A stretch of 64,000 nucleotides of DNA from Palsa-504 sp963844625 (GTDB lineage Bacteria; Actinomycetota; Actinomycetes; Streptosporangiales; Streptosporangiaceae), in NCBI GenBank assembly GCA_963844625.1, contig CAWJPF010000035.1, positions 434,001 through 498,000 of the forward strand, read 5' to 3'. The notes beneath the pieces are model-generated. The model had not been told where the DNA came from, ran no database searches, and saw nothing but the letters and a program-made list of their open reading frames with translations. Each line of letters begins with the position of its first letter. The stretch's first letter is position 1. The translations under genes were made by a program, and so were the position numbers. This document shows positions 1 through 8,552 of the stretch, one piece after another.

Positions 1-4
1 GAGG

Positions 5-793
5 TCATCGAGTCGTTTTCCTTCCGTCAGCCATTTCTAGTGATCCAGCTTTGTTCCGGCTCAGCTTCATCACGCTCACCTGCTGCGGCGTCGCCGTGAC
101 AACGCTGTCGGGCGGCACCTTCGTCCAGCCGGGCTCGTCGTCGCCCGGCTCGGACGCCACGACCACCCCCGGCCCCGGCCGGTACCACAAGGTGTCACCG
201 GCGGCGGTGGCGGCGATCACCTGCCCGTCGGTCAGCAGGAAGTTGAACCGGCCGGTCAGGCCGGCCGCGTCCAGCGCCCCGATCGTGTCCGCGAGGGCCT
301 CGGCGGGCCCCAGGCCGCGGCGGAGCCGGTCCAGGACCAGCGCCCACGCCAAGGCGGAGTCCACCCGGGCCGCCAGCCCGAGCAGCAGGCCCGTATCCAG
401 GGTCGCGGCCAGCCCGGCCGCCGAGTCCGGCCACCCGGCGATCACGCCGTTGTGGCTGAACAGCCAGGATCCGCCCGCGAACGGGGCGACCGCGGCCAGC
501 CCCGGATCGGTGCCCCCGGTCGCGCTGCGGACGGCGCCGAGGATCGCGCCGGCCCGGGTGACCCGGGCCACGTCCGCGAAGGACTCATCCCCCCAGATCG
601 GCCCCGTCCGCCGGTACCTGGCCGGATCAGGGTCCCCGGCCGCGTACCAGCCGACGCCGAACCCGTCCGCGTTCACCGTCCCGTACCGCTGCCGGCGCGG
701 CGCCCAGGCCTGGGTGTACAGGCCGTGCGGCGGCTCGATGAGCACCGAGCGCAGCGTCGCGGGCGGCCCGAGGTAGGCCAGGTGCCTGCACAT
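5..793 (-). CDS. egtC: EgtC, class II glutamine amidotransferase of ergothioneine synthesis
   Basis: EgtC removes the gamma-glutamyl group from the sulfoxide made by EgtB, giving hercynylcysteine sulfoxide. The protein opens M-C-R-H-L-A-Y-L-G, so after Met removal Cys2 is the N-terminal nucleophile typical of class II (Ntn) amidotransferases. The NADGFGVGWY segment and the SHNGVI segment are further conserved class II signatures. A TTG codon lies just before, but the ATG at 793 places the Cys at position 2 and is the better start. That ATG shares one base with the egtB stop (TGATG), showing coupling. About 262 aa, the usual length. egtD and egtE are not in the window; they may lie beyond its left edge. 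The family is clear; the exact substrate follows from the neighbours. Confidence 0.93.
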   Translation of the reverse strand: MCRHLAYLGPPATLRSVLIEPPHGLYTQAWAPRRQRYGTVNADGFGVGWYAAGDPDPARYRRTGPIWGDESFADVARVTRAGAILGAVRSATGGTDPGLAAVAPFAGGSWLFSHNGVIAGWPDSAAGLAATLDTGLLLGLAARVDSALAWALVLDRLRRGLGPAEALADTIGALDAAGLTGRFNFLLTDGQVIAATAAGDTLWYRPGPGVVVASEPGDDEPGWTKVPPDSVVTATPQQVSVMKLSRNKAGSLEMADGRKTTR

Positions 794-2134
794 CAAGCAA
801 GCTCCGCAACTGCCGAGCGGGCGGTGCGGAACCCGGAGAAGATCTGCCGCCTGATCGGGTAATCCCAGTTGCGGAACGTGCCCCGGCAGGCGGCCGGGCT
901 CACCGCGAACGACCCGCCGCGGAGCACCTTGTACTCCGGGCCGAAGAAGACCTCCGAGTACTCCCGGTAGGGCCAGGCCTTAAAGCCAGGGTACGGACCG
1001 AAGTCGGAGCTGGTCCACTCCCAGACGTCCCCGATGAGCTGCGTGGCCCCGCACGGCGCCGCCCCGTCCGGATAGGAGCGCCGGCGCCGGGCGTAGGAAG
1101 CCCTGGCCGAGGTTGGCGTGGGTGGCCTCGGGCTCTGCGTTGCCCCACGGATAACGGCGGGTCAGGCCGGTGACGGGATCGAACCGGGCCGCCTTCTCCC
1201 ACTCGGCCTCGGTCGGCAGCCTGCGGCCCGCCCAGCGGGCGTACGCGTCGGCCTCGTACCAGCACACGTGCACCACAGGCTCGTCGGGCACCACCGGCTC
1301 CAGCCGGCCGAACACCCGGCGGGTCCACTGACGCCCGTCCTGGCTCCAGTACAGCGGCGCGGACAGCCCGGCCCGCTGCCGGTGCTCCCAGCCGGCTGCC
1401 GTCCACCAGCGTGGTTCTTCGTACCCGCCGTCCGCGATGAACTCCGCAAAGGCGCCGCAGGTCACCGGCGTGGTGTCGAGGTAGAAGGGCGCCACGTCCA
1501 CGGCGTGCGCGGGCCGTTCGTTATCCAGCGCCCAGGGTTCGGTGGAGGTCCCCATCGTGAACGGGCCGCCGGGCACCAGGACCTCCGCCGGCCGCCGGAA
1601 CGCGTCGGCGGGCGCCGGGCCGGGCCGCGGGGCGGTGAGCACCGGGGCTCCCGGCCGGATCTGATGGGTGATCAGCATGGTCTCGTCGTGCTGCACCTCA
1701 TGCTGGACGATCATCCCGAACGCGAAGGCGTCACCGATCCGGGTGCTCCCGAACGCCGAGCCGTCGAACCGGGAGCGGTCGAGCAGGTCAAGCACCCGGC
1801 CGCGGACCTCGTGGCCATAGGCCCGCGCCTCGCCGGGCGGCAGCAGGGGCAGTGTCGGCCGTTCGGAACGCGGGTGCTCGAACGCGTCGTAGAGCGGGTC
1901 GATTTCCGGGTGCAGCGGCTCGCGGCCGCCGACCTCGCGCAGCAGCCAGAGCTCTTCCTGGTTGGCGATGTGCGCGAGGTCCCAGACCAGCGGCGACATC
2001 AGCGGCGAGTGCTGCCGGACCAGGTCGGACTCGTCCACGCAGTCGGTAAGCAGGGATGTCCGCTGCCGGGCGCCGGCCAGGTCCCTGGCGACCTGCTCAC
2101 GCAGGGTCTCCGAGTTAACCTGTACCTCCGTCAT
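793..2134 (-). pseudogene. egtB: EgtB, hercynine/gamma-glutamylcysteine sulfoxide synthase, frameshifted
   Basis: EgtB is the non-haem iron enzyme that couples oxygen-dependent C-S bond formation between hercynine and gamma-glutamylcysteine. The first part has the DinB-like helical domain with the iron ligands (DLAHIANQEE; HEVQHDETML), followed by the formylglycine-enzyme/sulfatase-modifying fold (GPFTMGT, RLPTEAEWEKAA). Near 1078-1084, in a CCGGCGCCGGCGC tract after the LRPAP motif, the frame changes by one extra or two missing bases. The continuation (YPDGAAPCGATQ, GDVWEWTSSDF, VLRGGSF, FRNWDYPIRRQIF) is intact in another frame and ends at TGA 793-795. The start ATG 2134 overlaps the egtA stop (ATGA). 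With both halves and both couplings preserved, a sequence error is likelier than true decay. Confidence 0.9.
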
Positions 2135-3453
2135 GTGATTTCCTCCAGTTGGTCGTCGGCCGGGCATCGGTCCTGCCGTACGTAGCGTTCGGTGAAGTCG
2201 GCGACCGCCTGCCGGATCGGCCCCGGTGCGCCAGACCTGCTCAGCGCCCCGTCGGCGGCCTCGAAGCACTGCTTGCTGGCCTTGCTGATGGCCGGGTCTC
2301 CCGGGCCGCACCTGGCCGCGCGCAGCCAGGGATCCTGGGCGTCGGCCGAGGCGTCCCACAGCGGCTCGGCGGCAGCCATCGCGGCGTCGGCGGCCCGCAC
2401 GTCGTCGGCCAGCGCCGTGACGACGGCCGCGGGCACGATCCACCCGTCACCGCGCTGCGCGTCGATCATCCGCAATTCCATGTGCCCTTGCGGGCGGACC
2501 GGCGGAAACAGCGTGGACAGGTGGTAGGAGAGGTCCTCGCTGGTAGGCGAGCGCAGGCCAGGCGGTGCGGCCGAGCCGCCGCGCAGCCAGTCGCGGAAGG
2601 TCAGCCCGGGCGGCGCGCTCCAATCGGCCGAGTCAGGATCTCGTACGCACATGAGCTTGGCGTCCAGGGCGTAGGTGGTCCACGCGTCGCGCGGATCGCC
2701 GTCGCCCGCCAGCCCGGCGGGAGCCCGGGTGCGGCCAGGATCCATGTTCGCCCACACCTGCTGCCGGGCCGAACGCCAGCCGCTCGGCTTCCCGCCGCGC
2801 AGCGGGGAGTTGGCGAACGCCGCCACGAGCACCGGCCCGATCGCGTGCAGCAGCCGCCAGCGGGATCGGTATCCGGATTCGCCCGGGCTATCCTCGCCGG
2901 CGTCCAGGCAGACCTGGACCGACGCGGTGCCGCACATCATCTGGCGGCCCCACGGGCCGTCCCGGTCGAAGAATTCCTCCATCGCGGCGTACCGCGGGAG
3001 GTCGAGCACGCGCCGGGGCGGGCGCAGCGGGTCAAGGCCGTAGCCGCAAAGCTCGAGGCCGACCGCGGCGGCCGCGTCACGAAGCGCGGCCAGGTCACGC
3101 CCGGTCACCTCCAAGAGCTCACCGAGCGTTGCCGCGGGCGCCGAGCTGAGCTCAAGCTGCCCGCCGGGCTCCACAGTGAGGGAGGCACCAGAGGGAAGAG
3201 ATTGAAAAGCGGGATTCCGAACGGGGCTACCTGCTTGCCCCTGGTCATCCCCATCGAGGCCGGGGTGCTTCGTGTCAAACCCGGCTAGGGTGGCGGCTAC
3301 CTGTTCCGCCTGCACCGGGAGCGCTGGATCGCGGCGATCGCGGACCAGCCACTCGAGTTCGACGCCTACCCGTTCCGGCGGCCCTGTCTTGAAGCAGATA
3401 CCGTGGACCTGCGCTTCCGCGTCAGCCTCGGTAAACAGCGTCCCTTTGATCAC
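2131..3453 (-). CDS. egtA: EgtA, glutamate-cysteine ligase of the ergothioneine pathway
   Basis: The protein is a GCS2-type glutamate-cysteine ligase that makes gamma-glutamylcysteine for EgtB. It has 440 aa, normal for EgtA. Supporting segments are the early GVELEWLV strand (acidic metal/ATP ligands), SLTVEPGGQLELSSAP, the QMMCGTASVQVCLD core and GHMELRMIDAQ near the C-terminus. It starts with GTG at 3453 and its stop overlaps the egtB ATG by four bases. It is the first gene of an egtABC operon whose promoter should lie in 3454-3560, divergent from steA. Assignment as EgtA rather than a glutathione-type GshA rests on the coupled EgtB and EgtC. Confidence 0.92.
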   Translation of the reverse strand: MIKGTLFTEADAEAQVHGICFKTGPPERVGVELEWLVRDRRDPALPVQAEQVAATLAGFDTKHPGLDGDDQGQAGSPVRNPAFQSLPSGASLTVEPGGQLELSSAPAATLGELLEVTGRDLAALRDAAAAVGLELCGYGLDPLRPPRRVLDLPRYAAMEEFFDRDGPWGRQMMCGTASVQVCLDAGEDSPGESGYRSRWRLLHAIGPVLVAAFANSPLRGGKPSGWRSARQQVWANMDPGRTRAPAGLAGDGDPRDAWTTYALDAKLMCVRDPDSADWSAPPGLTFRDWLRGGSAAPPGLRSPTSEDLSYHLSTLFPPVRPQGHMELRMIDAQRGDGWIVPAAVVTALADDVRAADAAMAAAEPLWDASADAQDPWLRAARCGPGDPAISKASKQCFEAADGALSRSGAPGPIRQAVADFTERYVRQDRCPADDQLEEIT

Positions 3454-3561
3454 GATTTCAACACTACCCGATCAACCGTGACGGACCCCGGGGTACGGGT
3501 GTCCGCGAGGCTCGCTCCGGCCACTGCCCCAGGCGCCCCCGCCTACACGCCCATGCGACTG

Positions 3562-3580
3562 CCATGACGCTCCGTCATGG
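3562..3580. promoter_or_regulatory. Inverted repeat upstream of steA (outer)
   Basis: Perfect 8-bp arms, CCATGACG and CGTCATGG, flank a 3-nt spacer in the egtA-steA divergent region. It lies 69-87 bp before the steA start and just upstream of a second inverted repeat. A regulator-binding site for either divergent unit is plausible; no protein can be named. Confidence 0.5.
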
Positions 3581-3594
3581 AAGTCGTGACACAT

Positions 3595-3620
3595 CGTAAT
3601 CGGTATCATGGCCGATTACG
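3595..3620. promoter_or_regulatory. Inverted repeat upstream of steA (inner)
   Basis: Perfect 9-bp arms, CGTAATCGG and CCGATTACG, surround an 8-nt spacer, 29 bp before the chosen steA start. It is relatively A+T-rich for this genome. It could be an operator or a 5' UTR hairpin; the spacer contains TATCAT, a possible -10 hexamer, which favours an operator over the promoter. No -35 hexamer at good spacing was seen. Confidence 0.5.
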
Positions 3621-3648
3621 CGTGGCGCCTCTGGCAGGATGGAACTCG

Positions 3649-4842
3649 ATGAAGGTGCCGTCCGTAAGGATTCCGCTGCTATTCCCGGGTAAGGCGACCG
3701 AGCCGCCCGGTATCGTCGCCGTCGCGCGCGTCGACCGCAAGACGAAGACGATTACTCAGCGGCTTAATCCGGGCGAGATTGCCATCATCGACCATTCCGA
3801 CCTGGACCGGGTCAGCGCCGAAGAACTCATCAGGCGCAAGGTCGCGGCCGTCGTCAACGCGTCGGTCAGCATTACCGGGCGCTACCCCAACCTCGGCCCG
3901 CAGCTGCTGCTCAACGCCGGCATCCCGGTCATCGACGGCACCGGGCCGGACGTGCTCCTCAAGGTCACCGACGGCGCGGTGGTCCGGCTGGACGCCGAGA
4001 CCCTGTATCTCGGCGAGACGGTCATCGCCAAGGGCACGCCGCTGACCGAGGAGTCGGTGCAGGCGGCGATGACCGAGGCCCGGTCTATGGTCGCGGTCCA
4101 GATCGAGTCGTTCGCCGTGAACACGCTGGAGTTCCTGCGACGCGAGCACGAGCTGCTCACCAACGGCATCCCCGCGCCCGACATGGAAACGGACATGAAC
4201 GGCCGGCATGTCCTGGTAGTGGTACGCGGCTACCACTATCGGGAGGATCTCGCCGCCTTGCGGCCCTACATCCGTGAGTACAAGCCGGTGATGGTGGCCG
4301 TGGACGGCGGCGCGGACGCCCTGATGGAGGCCGGCTACCGGCCCGACGCCATCTTCGGGGATATGGATTCGGTCTCGGATGCGGCGCTGCTCTGCGGCGC
4401 GGAACTCGTGGTCCACGCCTACCCGGATGGCCGTGCCCCTGGGCTGGACCGGGTGCGTGAGCTCGGCTTGGACGCCGTCAAATGCCCGGCTCCGGGGACG
4501 AGCGAGGACGTCGCCCTGCTCGTCGCCGACGCCAAGGGAGCGAGCCTGATCGCGGTGGTCGGCACGCACCATACGCTTGAGGAGTTCCTGGACAAGGGCC
4601 GGCCGGGGATGTCCAGCACGTTCATCACGCATCTGCGGGTCGCGAGCAAGCTGGTCAACGCCCGGGGCGTACACCAGCTGTACCAGAGCCGCATCTCGGG
4701 CTGGGCGCTGCTCATGCTGGTGCTCGCCGCGGCGGTCACCGTGTTCGTCGCGGTGGTGTTCTCACCCGCAAGCCCCGTCCTGGCCAGGTACTTCGAGGCA
4801 ACCTGGCATTCATTCACCTACTGGCTGACCGGAAAACTCTAG
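3649..4842 (+). CDS. steA: SteA-like cytokinetic ring protein (TPK-like domain, C-terminal membrane anchor)
   Basis: The 397-aa protein matches the actinobacterial SteA family, implicated with SteB in cell separation and activation of peptidoglycan hydrolysis in corynebacteria. The central part resembles thiamin pyrophosphokinase: an AVDGGADALMEAGY segment followed by IFGDMDSVSD. A single membrane helix (about residues 345-367, GWALLMLVLAAAVTVFVAVV) sits near the C-terminus, so most of the protein is probably cytoplasmic. ATG 3649 is preferred over the upstream in-frame ATG 3577 because AGGA sits about 9 nt before it and the upstream codons cross the inverted repeats. The stop TAG shares a base with the next gene's GTG. 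SteA identity is from family knowledge; the role in this organism is inferred. Confidence 0.8.
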   Translation: MKVPSVRIPLLFPGKATEPPGIVAVARVDRKTKTITQRLNPGEIAIIDHSDLDRVSAEELIRRKVAAVVNASVSITGRYPNLGPQLLLNAGIPVIDGTGPDVLLKVTDGAVVRLDAETLYLGETVIAKGTPLTEESVQAAMTEARSMVAVQIESFAVNTLEFLRREHELLTNGIPAPDMETDMNGRHVLVVVRGYHYREDLAALRPYIREYKPVMVAVDGGADALMEAGYRPDAIFGDMDSVSDAALLCGAELVVHAYPDGRAPGLDRVRELGLDAVKCPAPGTSEDVALLVADAKGASLIAVVGTHHTLEEFLDKGRPGMSSTFITHLRVASKLVNARGVHQLYQSRISGWALLMLVLAAAVTVFVAVVFSPASPVLARYFEATWHSFTYWLTGKL

Positions 4843-5948
4843 TGATCGACTTCCGCTATCACGTAGTCTCCATCGTGGCCGTGTTCCTGGCGCTGGCGAT
4901 CGGGATCGTGCTCGGCTCCACCGAACTGCAAGGACCCACGTTCAACATCTTGAACCACACCACCGCGAAACTGCAGAACGAGTACGACCAGGCGCGCAGT
5001 CAGCTGGCCACGGCCCAGTCGCAGGCCAATCAGGGCGAGCAGTATGCCGCGGCGGTCGAGCCGGCGGTGCTGCGCGACCTGCTGCCCGGCCAGCGGCTGC
5101 TGATCGTCACCGAGCCGGGCGCGCAGCCTTCTGTCGTCAGCGGGATCGCCGCCGCGGCGGCCGACGCGGGCGCCAGCGTCACCGGGCAGATCGCCCTGCA
5201 GCCGAAGTTCTTCGACACCAGCGACACTACGCGGGACAGCCTGAACCAGACCACCCAGGACGTGGCCCAGGCCGCCAACATCGTGCTGACGCCTGCCGAT
5301 AGCTTCCAGCAGCAGGCCGCTCAGGTGATAGGCAGCGAGATCCTGGTCAAGTCGGCCAGCGCTAGCCCCAGCCCCGGCAGCCCGGCCAGCACCAGCCCGG
5401 CCAGCACCAGCCCGGCCAGCACCAGCCCGGCCAGCACCAGCCCGGCCAGCACCGATCAGGGCACCAGCGCGCGGACGACGATGCTCTCGGCCTACGCGAG
5501 CTCCGGGTTCCTGAGCACCACCGGCCAGCCGGCCACGCCGGCCACGCTCGTCGTCATCGTGACCCCGCAGAACGCGCCCGCGGACGGGGCCGCGGACCCC
5601 TATGACCAGGTACTCGTGCCGCTGGCCACCGAACTGGCGGCCAGCAGCTCAGCCACCGTGGTCGCGGGCTCGTCGGCGGGTTCCGGGCCGGGCAGCCCGA
5701 TCGCGGTCCTGCGCTCCAGCAACGTGTCCAACCAGGTATCTTCGGTCGACGACGCCGACCTGGTATCCGGGCAGACCGTGACCATCCAGGCCCTGGCGGC
5801 GTTGTTCCACGGCGGCAAGGCCGGCAGCTACGGGTTCACGGACAACGGCGCGAGCGCCGTCGCCCCGACGCCCGCGCCTACGCCGTCCGCTTCTCCGTCC
5901 CCGACCGCGTCGGCTACGGTGTCGGCCAACAAGAAGGCAAAGAAATGA
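4842..5948 (+). CDS. Copper transporter / SteB-like membrane-anchored protein
   Basis: This 368-aa protein belongs to the family annotated as copper transporter (MctB) and, next to SteA, as SteB. One N-terminal membrane helix (about residues 8-26, VVSIVAVFLALAIGIVLGS) is followed by a coiled-coil-like stretch (KLQNEYDQARSQLATAQSQ) and an extracytoplasmic domain. An internal Pro/Ala/Ser/Thr linker is built from a 15-bp tandem repeat, and the C-terminus is a second Pro/Ser-rich tail ending in lysines. The coiled coil and the adjacency to SteA favour a structural cell-separation role over copper transport. It begins with GTG overlapping the steA stop and ends in an ATGA overlap with the MraY-like gene. 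Confidence 0.78.
   Translation: MIDFRYHVVSIVAVFLALAIGIVLGSTELQGPTFNILNHTTAKLQNEYDQARSQLATAQSQANQGEQYAAAVEPAVLRDLLPGQRLLIVTEPGAQPSVVSGIAAAAADAGASVTGQIALQPKFFDTSDTTRDSLNQTTQDVAQAANIVLTPADSFQQQAAQVIGSEILVKSASASPSPGSPASTSPASTSPASTSPASTSPASTDQGTSARTTMLSAYASSGFLSTTGQPATPATLVVIVTPQNAPADGAADPYDQVLVPLATELAASSSATVVAGSSAGSGPGSPIAVLRSSNVSNQVSSVDDADLVSGQTVTIQALAALFHGGKAGSYGFTDNGASAVAPTPAPTPSASPSPTASATVSANKKAKK
5379..5453 (+). repeat. Five tandem 15-bp repeats inside the copper-transporter/SteB-like gene
   Basis: The unit AGCCCGGCCAGCACC occurs five times without mismatch and encodes Ser-Pro-Ala-Ser-Thr repeats in an extracytoplasmic linker. Because the unit is a multiple of three, copy-number change would alter linker length without breaking the frame. 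Confidence 0.95.
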
Positions 5949-6912
5949 GCGGTGGCACTGACGGGCGCGCGTCCATCGGCCGGCGGCTGATCGCGGCCGC
6001 GGCCGGCGCCGCGACCGCGGCGGCCGCGGCGAGGCTCGCCTACACGGCCCTGAACCGGCGTCCGCCGGGCGGCACCAAGACCTGGTCCCGGACCAACCAC
6101 CGCGATGAGCCGGTCACCCTGCTGGAGGGACCCGCCGCGACGGCCGGCGCGATCGCCGGCCTGCTCACCCAGGCGGCCCTCGCCCCCGGCCGGCGCCGCA
6201 CCACCGCGATGGCCGTAAGCGGAGCCGGCGCGGCGGCGTTCGGCGGCTACGACGACCTGGCCGGCTCGGGAGACCGGCGCGGGTTCCGCGGCCACCTCGG
6301 CGCGCTCCGGCACGGCGAGGTGACCACGGGGGCGGTGAAGCTGGGCGGTATCGGGGCCGTCGGCCTCCTCGGCGCCGTGGTGGCGGGCGGTTCGCCCGCC
6401 GACGTCGTCATCAACGCCGGGCTCATCGCCGGGAGCGCCAACCTGCTCAACCTGTTCGACCTGCGGCCCGGGCGGGCCATCAAGGTCGCGGTCGCCTCCG
6501 GCGCGCTGATCGCGGTAGCCCCGGACACGAGAGAGTCCGCCCTGCCGCCGCTGGCGGCCGCGCTGGTCCTGCTGCCTGAGGACCTCGGCGAGCGGGCCAT
6601 GCTCGGCGACGCGGGCGCGAACGGGCTGGGCGCGATGCTCGGCGCTGCGGCCGCCGGCCTGCCCGGCCGGCCAGGATCGCGCTGCTCGCCGGGATCACCG
6701 GGCTGACGGCGGCCAGCGAGAAGGTCAGCTTCACCAAGGTCATCGAGCGCACCCCGGCGCTGCACTGGCTGGACATGCTGGGCCGGCGCCCCGCTGGCCA
6801 GGTGCCCGCGGTGCCCGTCCCGGCTCAGCGCCGGACCACGATGAAGCTGACGGGCGCAGGCACGACGGCTCGTTCGGCAGAAAATTCCGATCTAGCGCCG
6901 CCGGAAGAATGA
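5945..6912 (+). pseudogene. MraY/WecA-like polyprenyl-phosphate glycosyl-1-phosphate transferase homologue, frameshifted
   Basis: A multi-helix membrane protein of about 322 aa with three landmarks of the MraY/WecA family: the acidic pair in GGYDDLAGSGD, the NLLNLFDLRPGRA loop and GDAGANGLG. Such enzymes move a sugar phosphate to a lipid carrier; this divergent actinobacterial branch has no assigned substrate. After GAMLGAAAAGLPGR the frame is lost at 6661-6673 (one base missing in a GCCCGGCCGGCC tract). The proper continuation (ARIALLAGITGLTAASEKVSF, ALHWLDMLGRRP) is in the +2 frame and ends at TGA 6910-6912, exactly overlapping the murJ ATG. That overlap shows where the intact gene should end and argues for a consensus error. 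Confidence 0.78.
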
Positions 6913-8552
6913 CCGCGCCCGTGGCCGAGCGGGGGAGTGCTCGGCAGCGGAGCGGGGGGATCGGCCGCGCGGCGGTGCTGATCGGCGCCATCACGATGCT
7001 GGCGCGGGTGATCGGGTTCGGCCGTCAGGTCGTGTTCGCGCACACGGTCCAGGCGTCGTGCCTGGGCACCGCGTACACCACGGCGAACATGGTGCCGAAC
7101 ATCATCTTCGACATCATCATGGGCGGCGCCCTGACCGCGGTCGTGGTACCGGTGCTGGCCGGGCCCGCGTCGCTGGCCGCCGGCGGGGCAGCGCCGGCAT
7201 CGGCCGACCGCGAGCAGGTACGGCAGACGTCGGCCGCGCTGATCAGCTGGGCGGTGCTGCTACTCGCCCCGGTCAGCGTCCTGGTCGCGGTCGTCGCGCG
7301 GCCGCTGGTGTCGCTGCTGCTCGGCGGGACGCCGGGATGCCCGCGGGCCACGATGGTCGCCCTGGGCGCGCGGATGCTCGTGGTGTTCGCGCCGCAGATC
7401 CTGCTGTATGGCCTGGCCGTCGTGCTGTACGGCATCCTGCAATCGCACCGCAGGTTCGTCGCGCCTGCGCTGGCGCCGGTGCTTTCCAGCCTGGTGGTCA
7501 TCGGCGCGTACTTCTGGTTCGACGCCGTCGGCCACGGTGACCAGGACCTGCTGCGGCCGGTGCCCACGCAGGCCTGGGTGATCCTGGCCGCCGGGACCAC
7601 CGCGGGGGTCGCGGCCCTGGTCGTGACCCCGCTCATCCCCGTGGCCCGGCTCCGGCTCCGGCTGAGGCCCGCGTGGCGGTTCCCGGCCGGGGTGGGCGTG
7701 CGGGTCCGCTCGCTGGCCGCCGCGGGCATCGCCACGCTCGTCGCGCAGGACGCCTCGGTAGCGGTGGTGATCGTGCTCGCCAACGCCCGCGGCGGCCCAG
7801 GCGCGCTCGTGCTTTACAGCTTCGCGTGGGCGGTGTTCTTCGTTCCGTACGCCGTGCTGGCCGTGCCGATCGCCACCAGCGCGTTCCCCGAGCTGTCCAC
7901 CCGTGATGACCAGTTCGACGCCACCAGCGCCACGTCCACGCGGGCCGTGACGGTGGCGTCCTGGCTGGGCGTGGCGGGGATGGTAGGCACCTGCCTTCCG
8001 CTGGCGCGGGTCTTCCAGTCCCACGTCGGCCAGGCGGCCGATGCCAGGCAGCTGGCGATCGCGCTGGTCGCGTTCGCGCCGGGGCTGGTCGGGTACGGCC
8101 TGACCGCGAACCTGTCCCGGGTGCTCTACGCCTACGGGCGGAGCCGGGCCGCCGCCCTGGCGGTCAGCGGCGGCTGGCTGCTGGTGATCGTCGCGGACCT
8201 GCTGATCGTGCCGTTCGTGCCACGGACCACGGTCGTGGCCTGGCTCGGGGCCGGCACGACCATCGGGCTGACCGGCTCCGGGGTGGCGCTGCTCGTGCTC
8301 GTCCGCCGGCTCCGCGGGCCCGAAGCGCTGCGCGGTTGCGCGCGCGCCGGGCTGGCCGGGCTGGCGGGCGCGCTGGCGGGGGCCGCGGCCGGGCTCGCGG
8401 TGGCAATGGGGATCCCGGTGGAGGGTTTCCTGCCGAACGTGGCCCTCACGCTGCTGACCAGCGCCGTCGTGCTGGTCGCCTTCTTCGCGGTGGTGGCGCT
8501 GGTCGACGGCGGAGACCTGCGCGCGGTGCTGCGACGGGTCTTCCGGATTTGA
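6909..8552 (+). CDS. murJ: MurJ/MviN-family lipid II flippase
   Basis: A 547-aa MOP-superfamily membrane protein with roughly 14 predicted helices. The N-terminal MLARVIGFGRQVVFA and NMVPNIIFDIIMGGAL segments are typical of MurJ, which flips lipid II across the inner membrane for peptidoglycan assembly. Actinobacteria often have several MurJ paralogues; the link here to steA and an MraY-like gene rather than to the trxB/parB region means this may be a specialised copy. It starts at the ATG inside the ATGA overlap with the preceding gene and its TGA overlaps the TTG of the glycosyltransferase, so five genes form one coupled operon. Confidence 0.85.
   Translation: MTAPVAERGSARQRSGGIGRAAVLIGAITMLARVIGFGRQVVFAHTVQASCLGTAYTTANMVPNIIFDIIMGGALTAVVVPVLAGPASLAAGGAAPASADREQVRQTSAALISWAVLLLAPVSVLVAVVARPLVSLLLGGTPGCPRATMVALGARMLVVFAPQILLYGLAVVLYGILQSHRRFVAPALAPVLSSLVVIGAYFWFDAVGHGDQDLLRPVPTQAWVILAAGTTAGVAALVVTPLIPVARLRLRLRPAWRFPAGVGVRVRSLAAAGIATLVAQDASVAVVIVLANARGGPGALVLYSFAWAVFFVPYAVLAVPIATSAFPELSTRDDQFDATSATSTRAVTVASWLGVAGMVGTCLPLARVFQSHVGQAADARQLAIALVAFAPGLVGYGLTANLSRVLYAYGRSRAAALAVSGGWLLVIVADLLIVPFVPRTTVVAWLGAGTTIGLTGSGVALLVLVRRLRGPEALRGCARAGLAGLAGALAGAAAGLAVAMGIPVEGFLPNVALTLLTSAVVLVAFFAVVALVDGGDLRAVLRRVFRI

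Noticed and set aside
1070..1100. Programmed ribosomal frameshifting in egtB
   Set aside because: No slippery heptamer or stimulating structure is evident, and several unrelated genes in the window show the same kind of break.
1118..2185. Long plus-strand frame opposite egtB
   Set aside because: It is a by-product of G+C-rich codon bias; the minus strand encodes a clear EgtB with catalytic motifs.
5379..5453. Possible CRISPR-like array
   Set aside because: The units are contiguous 15-bp repeats without spacers and in frame within a gene.
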